This document shows, piece by piece, positions 47,401 to 60,654 of a stretch of 64,000 bases of DNA. Position 1 is the stretch's first letter. The number at the start of each line of letters is the position of its first letter. The stretch comes from Chionis minor. Lineage: Eukaryota > Chordata > Aves > Charadriiformes > Chionididae. The stretch covers positions 135,598 through 199,597 of the forward strand of contig VZSF01006901.1 in the NCBI GenBank assembly GCA_013398295.1, given 5' to 3'. The notes beneath the pieces are model-generated. The model searched no databases. It saw nothing but the letters and a program-made list of their open reading frames with translations, and was not told the DNA's origin. Made by a program: the position numbers and the translations under genes.

Positions 47401-50400
47401 AATTACACTGTAAGATTTCAGTTAAATTTAGGCAGGATGCCAATGCCATATTCTGTGTGCCGCCAAACATGCTGTAAGCACATAAACACTTACCTGTAAA
47501 CATGCACATGATTTATATAAACATATGTACACATACAAAGTCACTTTATAAACAGAGGCAGACCACACCTCAAGCTTCCAGTCTGCACAGAGATCCACCT
47601 CCTACACCACTGGGAATTTCTTGATATGTTCAAACTTGAAGTTGATCCCGGCTGTGCTTTGACCCCTGAAGTTTCGGGCCTAAGACAAATCTGAACTTGC
47701 ACAGAAAGATTTCCCAGATATCTCCTCAGTCTCCAAATCAGACCTTTTATTTTAAAGAACCAATTTATCAATAGTAGCCAGCAAAAGAATTACGGCACTT
47801 AATGTAAAAATAAATTAACAGCCTTTGGAACAAAATTGTTTGATATTTATTATTTTTATAAAGGAATTTAATAACAACAAAAATCAGGAGAGACCTAGCA
47901 TAGCTAATAAAATCAGTCTGAGGAGACATTATAAAATTCATTAGGTCTTTGTCTCCACCTACTGTATGGAGGAATAATACTCATAACTCGTTGAAGGATG
48001 CAGAGAAAGATACTGAATACCTTTTTTTTTTTCTAAAACCCCAACATCTATTCCATACAGATCACAGAACTTCAACCTTTAGCAATTGTTAAAACAGCTA
48101 CTGTTAAAAAGCTGATGTCAAGTGACAGTCGAAATGGATTCTTTTACTTAGAAGAAATCATTGGCCCATAATTATTGCAAAGTGGCAACTGTTGCAGTTT
48201 TATAGTACACTCTTCCTTTATAATAGCAAAGATTTTGAAATACAAGAAACTGTTGAAAGTAACTTATGTAAGCATAAGAGGCGATTTGGAAACTTCCTGA
48301 ACAGGAATGAAAATTAAAAGCCTTCGTAATATTTACTTCAATTTTTTTTAATGACCAACAATTACATTTCCAAAAAAACCCTGCAGGATTGCAGTCTAAA
48401 CCTGCATAGGCCTGTGAACACTCTCAGGTGTAAAGGCAAAAGGAATTATACAAAACACGCTTAATTAAAACTGTCAATCTGTCAAATTCTGGAAGAGGTT
48501 TCAGAGAAGTCTGCTCTATGGTTGCTCTATAGTTTGCACTTCCTAATTTGACAAAATAAAATGCAAGTTATGGTTATTTTTTTTCTGAAGATAGCCCTTT
48601 CTTGCTATTTTAGCACTTGTCTGACCAGTCTATTTCTTTCCTACCTGTCACTAAATTTCTGTACAATCAGGAGCTAAAATGAAGCTTTTCATTGCTATGG
48701 ACTTGGGAAGACTGGTGCCAGGCTCTGCTTGAACAGAAACTGGGGAAGCCCCAGGGGTCCATTAAAAACTTGATTGAAATTGTCAGGCTGATGGCACGGA
48801 ATCAGCCAACCTGCGCAGCAAGGGGGCACAGATGCACCCCAGGCAATTTCATGTTTTTATTTATTCAAACCACATGATGTTTCCAATCCTCAGAATGTGT
48901 TCAGGCAGCAGATTCAAAAATGCCAGAAAATTGAACTTTGAAACACACTCATATTGGTGAACAAGCTCTTTCAGAAATATGCCCTGGATGTACCCAAGTA
49001 TGTACTTGTAAAGGCACAGAGGGGAATCATTTTGTTTTCACAAAGAGCTATCTTGACTGCATGTGGCAGATCTGGGAGGTCTTTCAGCCATTTTCAAAAC
49101 TGTTTGTAGGATTTAAATAACCGGTTCCTTGTTTACTTAATATGAAAAAGAGGATATGGCTACTGTGGCAATTTCAAATTTTAATTCCTTTCTTCTCTGT
49201 GTACAAAATTATATTGATTGTTCTTACTCCAACTCAGGAGCACGCAAAGAGGATACAGGCTCTTACAGAGCAGGTGGACCTGAAGATACCACAGGCTTAA
49301 AAGAAACATCTTCCATACAACTCCTCATAAACCTCAGAAAGGCTGGTATAGTAACCACCTATATATTTCATCTGAAATAAACCAGTATTTTCACATAAGG
49401 GGTAGGAGATTTTAAATACACATCCAAGCTGCAACAAAGGTCACAGCCAATATTACTTCACGACTTGTTTTTGATCTTCACTTAAGGAAGCCTTCAGGCA
49501 CTCCTCGAGCCCGCACAAATTAATGATGATCTGGCCACGAGTGGTACACGAGACTCCCACCCTCCTCTCTGGATGGAGCAGGCTGAAAGGCACCATTGCA
49601 CCCCTCCAGCTGCGCCAGCAGACAGGACGGCGAGGAAGGGAACAGGGAATCGTGTCACCAGGAATGTCATGGCTGGGCCAGATGTGCACACTCACAACTA
49701 ACAACCAAATGCTTTCGCCTATCTTGTCAGATTGTTTCCTGAAGGACAAAGCTTTGCAGCTATAAAGCAAGCAGACTTGATTTAGCAAATACTTTCCCTC
49801 TATTAGTTACTTTCACAGACACAAAAGTACATGTTAAAAATAGTTTTAAATCATAAGCAGAAGCTCTATGTTGAATAAAAAAGGTTTGCTAACATGCAGA
49901 AAATGTGTGTCCACAAGAGAGTCATCTTTCCATAATAACCCTAGAGGACATGGTGAGAAACGCCTAAACACACACTCTTTTGTGCTCAATATAATGGGAA
50001 CAATCCCTGACAAAAGTAAGCAGTGTCAGAAGCACTTGATCTTTGACCTTTGCTGGGCACATGTGCTGTTGGCGCAGCCCAGATGTCAGGATGACAGAGC
50101 AAAATCCTTTGGTTTTATTTCCTCTGCTTCACTCTGTATTGTTTCTATAACCTTGCTAATATTACCATTTATTGAGCTCAGTGAGGAAAGCTGCAAAGGA
50201 GATGTCTAACAGGATCTCGCCACAGGGCTTATGTCCACCCCTTCATGTTAGAAATAACAGGCTCTATCTTCCGACGGAGTCACGAACATTCTGCAGCACT
50301 CGGCCACAATGGCAATGGTGGCAGCACCTGCAGCTTCAGAGGAAATGAGCCTTAATGGAACAATAATGGCATATCTTGACCATAGAAGTCATTGCTCCTT

Positions 50401-51964
50401 AACCTCTTCCTTTACCAGGCAAGGCATACTTTACAGCCGAAACGTTCAGAAGTGCAAGACCAGTTTCAAGAACAGGTGAGCATAAGCCACTCGTATAAAC
50501 ACAGACAAACGTGCGACTACGCATTCTCTTCATAACACCCCCACCCGAGACCCATGGTGGTACCACATTCAGTGGGTCGCCGTGAGCCGTACTCGCCCTC
50601 CCCGCCAAGGGACAGGTCACCTCTGCCCTACTGAAGAATGTGATTTACAGATATTTGATTCTAAGATGTTGTGAAATAAAAGCACGTGGTTTGGGGAACA
50701 GCTATACTTCCAGCTTTTCTGATTCCTCGTGGCAACAAGTTCCACCAATTAATTCATGCAAATTATAAGCACTTTTGAAAGTTCTATTTGATTATACTGA
50801 AAGAATGGGAAAAAAGGGATTCTTTGAAGTGAAATGTGCTGCAGTTCTGGAACTAAGGAAGCGTTGGTAACTACATCAACATTGTAATTTTCATTATAAA
50901 TTTTAATAGATATTTAACTTAGCAAATCACGGTCTGGCATTCAAGCCATTTTTTTCCAGCAGACCCAGGCTTTTCAATACATGAAGCTATTCATGTTTAC
51001 TAGCAGTGGCCTCTGAAGCACTTTACAACATAGCTGCCTTCCAAATGTAATTTTCATATCAACCTTGCCAAAGAAAATTTGCTAAGTGGTTTCTATGTCC
51101 GCTGTTACTGTCCTTGACACTCTTTTTTAATTTAAACCAAGTGAAGTGTTTGCAAATGTTAATTTTTTAGAAGAAAGAACAGGTAATGTTCTGCAGTGAC
51201 AAACTCATTAACTTGTTAAGAGTACCTGAAATACTGTGCCTTCCAAATCCAAGTTATTTTAAAAGTATGTAGCTGTATGAAGACTAATGAATAAACTGAC
51301 CCTGAGCTATGGTAGAATGTTGTACCAGAATGAAATCCACCTGCAAAAGGCTTTCTGAAATTCACTGCTGAAGATAAGACTGCTAAGCAAGAAAAAATAT
51401 GTTATTACTACTGAATTTGAGGAAGCATTTTGGTAGTAGACTAAGTTTCCGTGCCTAAGAATAAACTGCATTCCTCTGTTGTATACTGCAGACTGTAAAA
51501 GGCTTGAAAACAAGCAACTATTTCACAAACCCAGAACTTTCTCAAAATAATTATTACAATTAAACATGACAGACTCTCCACTGAAAAAACACATCTCTGT
51601 CAGATCTTAAGTGTTTAATGATTTAAAAATCCACAGTCAAAAATACCAGCAGTGAAAATATGAAGTCAGAAGGAATTTGGGATATGTCACATTATCACAG
51701 TTCTGGTCTATCAAGGTACGGCAACGCTGTCATAATTCAGAGGATTTTGTCCTAGAGTACTAGCTTTCTAGCAGAGGACTAGTTCATGCTACCTTGCTTC
51801 TGGGTAGGACCATGGAGATGCTAAGTCCGGTACACACATGTATGTCATCGTCTCTCATTCTGTATGGCTTCTACAGACCACTTGAAGGACAAGTTAAATC
51901 ACATGTAGTCTTGCTCAACAGAAGGGGAAAAAAAAAAGAAAGAAAAAAACCCACGAAAGGATAC
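44481..51964. other. No gene seen; 7.5 kb mostly AT-rich
   Basis: Includes the palindrome at 45016. Two minus-strand frames at 44669-44911 and 45092-45376 read more protein-like than most but are not identified. A duplicated ATAGCAATCCT word (about 46697 and 46712) is a minor local repeat. Confidence 0.45.
45016..45030. repeat. Palindrome ATTAGTTTAACTAAT with nearby direct repeat
   Basis: Seven-base arms around one central base. The word AGTTTAACTAA recurs 15 bases later (45034-45044), giving a local direct repeat as well. Built from homeodomain-like TTAG and TAAC words. Confidence 0.55.
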
Positions 51965-51998
51965 CATTTAACAGTGGTGCAGATACCACTGTTAAATG
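51965..51998. repeat. Perfect inverted repeat (14-bp arms, 6-base loop)
   Basis: CATTTAACAGTGGT, loop GCAGAT, ACCACTGTTAAATG. The arms are exact reverse complements; two further pairs outside a single mismatch are possible. The element follows an A-rich stretch (51925-51950). No flanking duplication marking a transposon is visible. Confidence 0.9.
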
Positions 51999-54900
51999 TT
52001 AGATATTTTGCCAGATAGTATCAGAGAGACACCTCCTGTAAAATTAGAAAACTGCTACAGTATCAGTTGTGTGATAGTAAACAGGCAACAAAAAGGATGA
52101 GAAAAAATATGTAAAAAAAAAAATCACAAAATAAGAACCTGTAAACAGTATCATTAAAACATAGTCAATAGAAGTGTTAATGAAAACAGAAATTAGGCTA
52201 ATTAAATCATCCTTACAGCATCTGATGGCAAAGCATGTTGGTATACTTGTCATTTTACATGAACAAGAAGGTAGTTAAAACTACTGAGCGATTAAAAAAA
52301 TTAGCCCTAAATGTCATCCTAGATGTAATGATAGATTCGAGATTAAATGAAAGCTAAATCCTCAATCGTACTTGTTTTTTTAAAGCAAATAATTTATCTA
52401 TCTAGTCCCAAGTACCTATTCCTAGATTTCAGTCCCCATGAAGAGTTGCAATGAGATCCCTCAGGTGGAAATTTGGAATAGCCAAGAATAAAAAAATTTT
52501 TTGTTATTATTAGAACATGGAGGATATTTGATAAGACATGGAGAAAACAGCTGTTGCCTACATCATTAAAATAGCATTGAATGGTCAAACACAACCTGTG
52601 TGGATTAATCATGGGAAGAAGTGCTAAAAATAAATATCCCTCTCGCATCAGTGTCACGTTTAAGGTACCATAGCGAGTACAGCACAAAAGGATACAAGAC
52701 ACTCTAAACTAGAGAAGGGAAAGCTCTCAGTTCAATTATGTGAGGCTTCAATTAATCAAAGAGGAAGCGATCAAGTCAAACATGAAGCATGCTCCAATTT
52801 TAAAAAAGAGCACAGTTTCTGCACACTCTCTCTCCATGTGCTCCCATATTTACCTCATTTCAGCCTCCTCCCACACACACTGTTGATACAATCCCCGAGT
52901 TGTTACACAAGGGAGACACTACCATAACACAGAACGTATTTCTTCTTTTCTTTAGCTAGAGTCCTTTGCTGGGTCTTAGTACTACAGGTAGAAACAAAAC
53001 CTAAATTTAATCCCAGCTACTAGATGCAAAAAAGACAAAAAAAGGAAAAGAATCCTTCCAAAATGTAAAATTCAAGCAGAAAGTGAAACACAAACCATAA
53101 AGATAAGACCTGAAACCAGTAAAAATCCTATTGCCAAGTCCTGAGGACCGAATCAGGGTGGAAGCTAGCATTAAAGCCTCAGCAATACCCAATACCAAGG
53201 TAAGCTGAACAAGAATAACTAAGCCAAACTTGAAAGGATATATAGCAAAAGAGGTTATTTCCCAAGTACCTGGAGACTCAATTATGGAACAGTTAAGTTC
53301 ATTAGCAGAACACTGAACTTAGCCCTTTTGTTTACAAGCAGTCAGGATCACAAAGGCTGGGTGGTACCGATTTCCCCAGTCCTGTAATACCGAACAGCCA
53401 CGCTGCAACACGCTGGCGAAATGGCCACATCTACCCCTTTTCAGATGGAACCTAATTAAAATTATTTAATGATTAAAATAACAGTAACATAACCTGTAAG
53501 TGAGAAAGATATGCCTGGCTGTTTTAAAAAAGACATACATCTTTTAATCAGAGTTGTGGAGGGATGGAAGGTGCCCCGTGCAGCCAGCGTACCCAAGAAG
53601 GGCTTCCCCTGGCTTTCAGCATTAGGTGCCAGTTTCAGGCAGTCTCTCCTTTGCACAATAAAACCCTGCTGCAGTTAACAGCACAGATGATGAAACTCCC
53701 CATTCTTTGGTCTGAGAATTTACCTCTGTGCACAATTAGAAGCACCATCATTAAAGTTAGCGTTCAAAATTGCAGGCAGGAACCAGACACACAAAGTATT
53801 CCTATAGGGCGACAATGCACTTTATAGACCATGTAAGAAAGCCTGTCCTTAAACCAAATCCCAGATCTGTCTGAAGAACAGTTTGTCAGCTTCTCTCCAA
53901 AAGGCCAAATTAACTCTAATCCACCTACTAACACAAGTGCAGATAATAGAATTAAACGTCATTCTTATCTAGTAGACAGGCAGTCTCTGCCTGAGAAACA
54001 CTTATCTAAGCAGCATTATCTGTAATGTCTGACCAATCCCACTGAAAAGACCAGACTTCTGGCAAACTACAAGCTGCAGAGTTAACGGCCCAAACAAATC
54101 AAGTCTGAACAGTGCAGAAAAGCTAGAACTAACCAAAGCAGAAGGAAAAAGGTGTTTCATACTACGAAAATAATGGCCCATTTGAAGAATACGGAACTGA
54201 AGGTACTGATAAGCATACCACTGAAAACAAGGGTGATCTAGTATTCTAGCAAAGCCAGTAGTGACAGCAGACAAGAAAATGATGATGGCTTCTGAATTAG
54301 CACTGTGTCTATTTACAGGCTCCACCTCAGTGCATTCATTTCAGATTAACGCTTGTCCCGCTTCAGGTTGTGACATAATGAGCTAACTTCAGTTGACACA
54401 AAATTTGCAAACTTCTCTTACCTATATTTCTCCTGTACTAAGGAGATTCCTGTACCAGACCTGTTCCCCGACATGGACTTCCTCAGGCTTGCACATAAGG
54501 ACAAGAGCTTGTTCCAGCAGATCAACACTCCAGGTACTATCTTGAACATCACCTCGTGTTTAAACTTAATTGTTAAACCTGTACTTATAGCTTTAATTTG
54601 TCTGTGAAGTAAGAGCATAGAAAATGTGTTAAACCAATATGGAAGAAGCATTTCTTTTGCCACGAGAATTCCTTGGCTGTTGCCTGGAGGACGGAGGGTT
54701 AGGCTACATGACCAAAGCGATCCCTATCTGTGACACGTAGCCATTAAAAGTTTAAAATAGCAGCTATATTAATTTTCCTGTACACCCTTCCCCTTCTCCC
54801 CAGGGGAGTTTCAAGGGGGGTTCTGAAGTGCAATGGAATAGCAGATGGTTTTTTATATCAGACCAAGGATATTTTGGTAAAATACAGTAAGTACAGCAAC

Positions 54901-56552
54901 TGGAATCAAGCAGAAGAATCTAACGGGCTTGCACAGCATAAAATCTAGACGTTCTTTGTTATCGTCCTCTACAGATATTTTATTTTCACAAAAGATGTTA
55001 TTTTGGAGCAGATGCAGTTCATAAGTTTTCTAATATTGTCCACTTAAGAGTATCTCAAATCCAGACCAAACACGTAACACGCTTCTCTCCTGACAAAAAG
55101 GGCGCTTTTGGAGCCACTCAGTTAAGTCCCCAATTCCTTGCAGAGAAACCACCTGAGACACCACCAGCTCAGTATTCGTTCCTGCCAAATACCTCAATAT
55201 GAATTAGCTTCAAACGACATTGCCTGTCACTGGCTGCGTACCCAGGCTAGAAATTAATTCAGATCTAGTGCTGAACAAGGTTCCAGCCTATCACCACTCC
55301 CCCTAAAAGTTACTAAAATAATCCCTAATATATAATTCTGATTTGTTGCTCATGCTTCTGTTGGAAGTATCTGCTGTTCCTCTGGCCTTGCTACTCCAAT
55401 TCTACCGCACTACTGTCATCAACGCTGTGACGACCTGCTCAGCTAAAATACTTTTCCTTACTAACTGGAATTCCAGTTACATAAAAGGAGGTTGTACTCT
55501 CTGCTGTGGAGTATAGGTCCTGTTTAATCACACTGTCACACCTATTTACTTCCCAGAAGTATTTGAGCATGTAACACGTAAAGCAAGAGGCAGAGTTACG
55601 CAGCTCCCAGCTGACGGTAGCCAGCCAGTTCTACATTCCAGTGCTGAACGTTTACTCACAAATCTATAAGGTGTCTGGACAAAGATTACAGATGAAATTA
55701 TATTACTTTATCTGACATGAAATAATTAAAAAACAACAAAATATTTTCTAGCATGTGTTAAGTAAATGAAGGAACTCCTCAGTGAGAATGTGAAAGTTCT
55801 GGCGTTGTTCCTGAGGTAGAGATAGAAATACTAAATATCTCATTTAATGTTGGAACAAGAGACCGCAGTACTTACACTGATTAAAATTGCAAAGCAGCAC
55901 AATGAGAACCTGGCATTCTCCAGCACTAGATTTTCCAGGTCTAAATGCAGAGGCTGTAGGCAGATAGAAAAGGTTTGATTAAAATAATTCAGGCCAAAGA
56001 ATCAAGACTTGATGAATTACAATTTTCCTAGGCTGATTTCTGCTTCATGTCCTAAAATTAGCTATCCTCCATGCGGGAAAAAACAACAAAACAACCTGCA
56101 AAGAAACAAATATATTAAGCCACATTCACACTTTTCGCTCTGTGCAGGTCAACAGAGTTACAATGAGTTTAAAGAAAGTCCATTATATTAAGAACTAAAA
56201 TCCACAGCATTAATGAAACACTGAGCGTGATCAAAGATAAGCTGCAATAGTCTATACCAGCTGAGGATCTATTCCAAAAGCTTAAAGGAAGCTGTTTCCA
56301 TCACTAAAAACAATTATCAGGGTTGTGTGCTTTGCAGCTTTTTTCAGTTAGGCTACAGTTTCTTCTGCCAAGCTAGGAAGCTACGCTATGAGCAGCTGGT
56401 ACTCCCAGGACTAACAACTCCACCACAGTTTTATCCTCTAATACTGGAGCCTCCAATGTGCACGTTTGCAATAGAGAACCACAGAGGGTAACTACCACAA
56501 GTTCCTTCCCCATGCCTACAGAGACTCACCCACTAGCTTCACAAAATGACCT

Positions 56553-56600
56553 TTGTTACAATCGGATTTACACTGGTGCCCTTGGAAGCAGCAGATGGTC
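56553..56600 (+). repeat. Possible short sauropsid repeat relic
   Basis: CAATCGGATTTACACTGGTG is the only recognisable part, matching the GGATTTACACTGGTGTAACT word of the same group. Length is too short for certainty. Confidence 0.28.
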
Positions 56601-57077
56601 AGGATGAGCTGCTGCCATCAGCACTTTTCCTTTAGCCTGTGAAATTATTCACATAGTCCCCTCAACAGCGGAGGCGTATTCTCTGCTTGAGAGCGAAAGT
56701 ACGCTAGTTAAAAGATGGGACAAAACAACAAGTCAAACAACAGTGTCTTTAAAAGACACTAAAATGGGCTGGATTTTGTCGTTATATAAGAGCAAGAAAC
56801 CACTATCTCAATCTGATGTATGAATTAAATGCTGTACCTTACCAACAGGAAATATGAACACATTTCCTTCAATTATTTCCTCTTGCAAATCATTCCCTGT
56901 AGGTCTCAAAGGAAAAAACAGATGCACCCCAAACAAGTTTTCAGTTCTTTGCTGGCCTGTTCAAAGAAAATGCAACACTTTTTTTGTTTTGGGTTGTTGT
57001 TGTTTCTTTTTTTTAACACCTCATTGTTTAGACAAAATTTCTTGCTCAGAGAATTTGAAGTACTTTATGCACAGGCT

Positions 57078-57155
57078 GGTATCGTTATCTCTACCTGTAA
57101 AATAGGGAAACAAGAAAAGCAAGGGCAGCTTCAGCGTTGTACCCAGGTCTCCCTC
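57078..57155 (-). repeat. MIR-like SINE relic, fragment
   Basis: TATCGTTATCTCTACCTGTA followed by AAATAGGGAAACAAG and, 30 bases on, GTACCCAGGTCTCC. The spacing and the terminal ACCCAGGTCTCC fit MIR or MIR3 in reverse orientation. Much of the centre is lost. Confidence 0.5.
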
Positions 57156-59259
57156 CGAGTCACATATTATGCCACACTATTAAACCTCCCCCACAATATA
57201 AACCCTGCAAGATATTCACCCGCACTAGAGCCTTCTGTCCTTTGAATGGTATCTTATACTGTAGGTACAGAATGGGGAAATCTTGTTAGAGATGTATGCG
57301 CATCTAACTGAGAAATCTTTGACACTTCTGATAAATTTTCCAACTGATTTGTGTACTACCAATGTGTTTCTTGTATGCGTACGATCTTAGTCCTGTAATA
57401 GGACTCTCTTCCCTCCAATAATCTGAGCAGGCTGAAGTGCTGACACTCTTGGCTTGAACTGTTGGCTCATGTGTTACCTTATGTTGTTTTTAATTGCAAG
57501 GTATTCTGGCCTAGAATGACACGCTTGTGTCAACACAAAACAGGCTCAGTGCAAGATTCACAATGGAATTTGAAACACTCTGTAGTGCAGAAACATTGGA
57601 ATCCGTGAGCTTGGTTTCAAATCCTTCCAGGGAGATGCTTTCTGAGAACTCTGCATCTGGTTTTCTAATCCCACTGAAGTTTGAGAGCATTCAGATCAAG
57701 CTTTACATTAAGCCCCTTCCCTAACAAGCAGGGCCAAGACGAATGAGGTTACATTTGCCAACAGATCCCTAGAGAGCGCAATGCATCTCTGCTGTAAAAT
57801 CCTCATGCCATTTTTTCCAAAGCTGGTGGGGGTGGTGTCAGTTTTAACCTTAAAGTGAGACTGAAAACAAATCTTTTAAGTTTACAGTCATTCAAAATAC
57901 AGTTTGGCAAGACAGCCATTCAAGACATTTTCTCTTTAAATAACAAGAGAGTCAAGCTAGACAAGGCTGACTGCAATTAAAGGTACAGGCTGAAAAAACA
58001 AACTTGATTTATAGAGTCCACAGAAAATGGATTGAAGACTTCAGTACTGATGGAATATTGGAACCATATGGGAAGAAAATCATCCTAATCAATGTTATAA
58101 AGATTTTTTCGTTATCCTCTGAAAACAATTCTAAAAAAAGGCAGGTTTGCTTCCACAGAATTCCATTAGTTTCATCTTTATTAAATATGGTGGAACATCT
58201 CCCACAAGTATAGTAAAAAAATATATTAAACTCAAAGTCGAGTGATGTTCTTTTCTCAGCCATGGGAGAAATTTTTCAGTCCAGTAAGTATAACTTCAGA
58301 GTGAAATTAAAAAAAAAAAAAGAGAGAGAAACTATTCAGGGCCAAGAATCAGTCTCACTGGAGAACAACAGGGCTATGCAGAACACAGATCTAAACTGCC
58401 ATCAACGTTAGAAATCCAGCCCGGGGATCTGACACTTGCTGATGAAACTTCGTGCCAGATGAAAACACGCTGAGCAGGGTAGACAATTTTTTGCTGCCCT
58501 CTGCAGGGTAGCGTTGAGCATTGCCATCTGCAGCTGCAGCCTGCAAAGCCACAAACGGGCTGAGAAAATAACCTGTGCTTTTTCACAATAATTTTTACAA
58601 TTTACTGGTGTATTGTTATTTCAACAGTAATCTGTACTCAATTTGTATTTATTAATAGTGCATTTATAAATGCAAATCAACAATTTTACTCCAGTCGATG
58701 AGTCAGAGTTACACTGAGTTTCATTCCTGTTTTCTCAGAGGAAGAAGTTACTATATATCCAAACCTGATACGCTGGGTATCCCCAATTCTCACTTCTGTA
58801 CCACGGAGGCAAGTGCATGTTCTGTCAACGCAGGACTCAAAGAGCTGCGCTCTCTCTCTTACACCCAGCAGTCCACCAAACAAAAACCCCACCCCCAATC
58901 CTTAGAGAGCACAGCTAGGACTTTCTTACCCTGCAGGGAAAGAACAGTCTGTCGGACTGTGCTTTCTGCTGTACGTATGTGTTCTGGAGCCATGCCAAAG
59001 TAAGTTTTGATGGAAATAATAATCCCTGGATCACTCCATCATACAGGAATAAAAAAACAGGCCCTCTTTCTTGTAATCTTACCAGGCTTCCACTCTTTAC
59101 GTCAATTGCTTGCTAGGTACCAAGACGTAACCAGGAACTGCAAGGTACCAGAAGACAAGACTCTTCAAAGCTCTTGTCCTCCTCTGCTCTCAAGGAAAAG
59201 ATTAAGCAAATACCACTGTGTCATTCACTTCTTCCTTCCAAACTAATGCATAAATTATT

Positions 59260-60484
59260 TCAGTCTCATACACTGGATGATTTATTAAAAAAAAAAAAAA
59301 GTCTTCCAATGGTAACAACTCCTTACCCAAGAATAAACAAACATGGGACCAATTCTCCAGTATCAGTCAGTGTCAAAACACAAAGCCATCAAAAAGTTCT
59401 TGAAAGATAAATAGATTAATGAAACATGAGCATTAGCAGAAGATTGTTACTCAAGTGACCAGCCATTCAATTCACTTACATACTTCGTTTGCGAACGCTT
59501 CCTTTAACTCCAAAGCAAAGGCAAGAAGGTTATGGGTCTAGTTCCAGCTACTGTCTTAGAGACTTTATGGAGGTATTTTGTGCTCCCATCTCCTCATTTG
59601 CCACAACTTAAACAACAATAAAACAAATGTATCAGCAGCATCAGGAACATTAATCTCCTACTGTTTGCAGGACACAGAGATTATATACTGCAAGACACTA
59701 TATAAGCATAGATTCTTTCTTTGTGATTACACATCTGATGTTGCCTGAGAATGTTACAAAGACAGCTGTGAGACTGGAGGATAATATGCCCATATACAAG
59801 AAAGTCTGATGTGGAGAAACCTTTGCTGGGAGGCAGTCGTAAGCACTCAGCATTGCCACTGGATGCAGCTGGCCTTAGTGTATGTCCTGCAAAATGTGTA
59901 TCACATATTTGTAATTCCTTTATACTGAAATATATAAAAATAAAAACAAAACAACTCATTTTGTATTTGTCATGGCAAATTTTGTTAAACACCAGTATCA
60001 GATATGGAATCACAAACTGCAACACAGAAATACAACAGAGAAGCTGGAAGGAGGAAGAGTTTTTAACGCTATGCGAACCAATTTGACAGCATCAAATGAA
60101 AAGGAAAGAAAGCTACAGGTTACACAGACACACAGGGATCAGCATGTCAAAAATGGCAAAGCTTGTCAAACAAGCTGAAGTTTAGAAATTAGACACTTCG
60201 TCTCAAGCAATTAATTAGCAACAACATAGATCTATATAATACAAACAAAAGGTCCAAAAATGCGCTGACTCCTTACAGCTAGCACCTGCACGCTCATTTC
60301 CAGAGGTCAAGCGTGGTCAATTTATAAACAGCTCAGAAGCAGTCTAAGCAAAACTTCGGAGATGGTGTAGCATTTCTGGCCTTACGCAGAATTCTGCAAG
60401 CAAGCCAAAGGACTTGACATGACTCAATTAGTGAAGAACATAATCCAACTCAGAAGCCAAACTTAGTTCTGACCAGGGTCAACC
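59260..60484 (-). other. COPRS: Probable COPRS 3' untranslated region
   Basis: DNA downstream of the COPRS stop is AT-rich and has no convincing exon. The first canonical AATAAA on the minus strand that I find is at 59281-59286. Weaker variants (TATAAA, CATAAA) occur closer to the stop, near 59920 and 59570. The real cleavage site cannot be fixed from sequence alone. Confidence 0.4.
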
Positions 60485-60654
60485 TCATTCATCAGCATCA
60501 TCAAACTGGCCAGTCTCAGTCATTCTAAGTGGTGGCGTAAAAGCAAAGCAAGCTGCATGGTGACAGCTCGGGTTGTAAAACGAATCCTCTCTCCACGGGT
60601 ATGAGGCCAAAAGATTATTTTCCTGAAAGCTTCCACAGTGGAGATCGCCAGCAT
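60485..60654 (-). CDS. COPRS: COPRS last coding exon (PRMT5-binding tail)
   Basis: The acceptor CTTTGATCTTCTTTAG precedes the exon. With the G carried over from the previous exon it encodes DAGDLHCGSFQENN, then a tryptophan- and histidine-containing stretch with FYNPSCHH, and ends GQFDDADE-TGA. The stop is at 60485-60487. No ATG-started frame longer than 60 codons covers it, so it is easily missed by open-frame searches; it was found by reading the minus strand for the expected NPYD continuation and the GQF tail. Confidence 0.85.

Larger units (their letters stand above)
51999..59259. other. No gene seen; intergenic or beyond the COPRS 3' end
   Basis: AT-rich unique sequence apart from the short relics at 56553 and 57078 and A runs near 52115 and 58309. 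Whether any part is a longer COPRS 3' end or a neighbouring noncoding transcript cannot be told from sequence. Confidence 0.45.
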
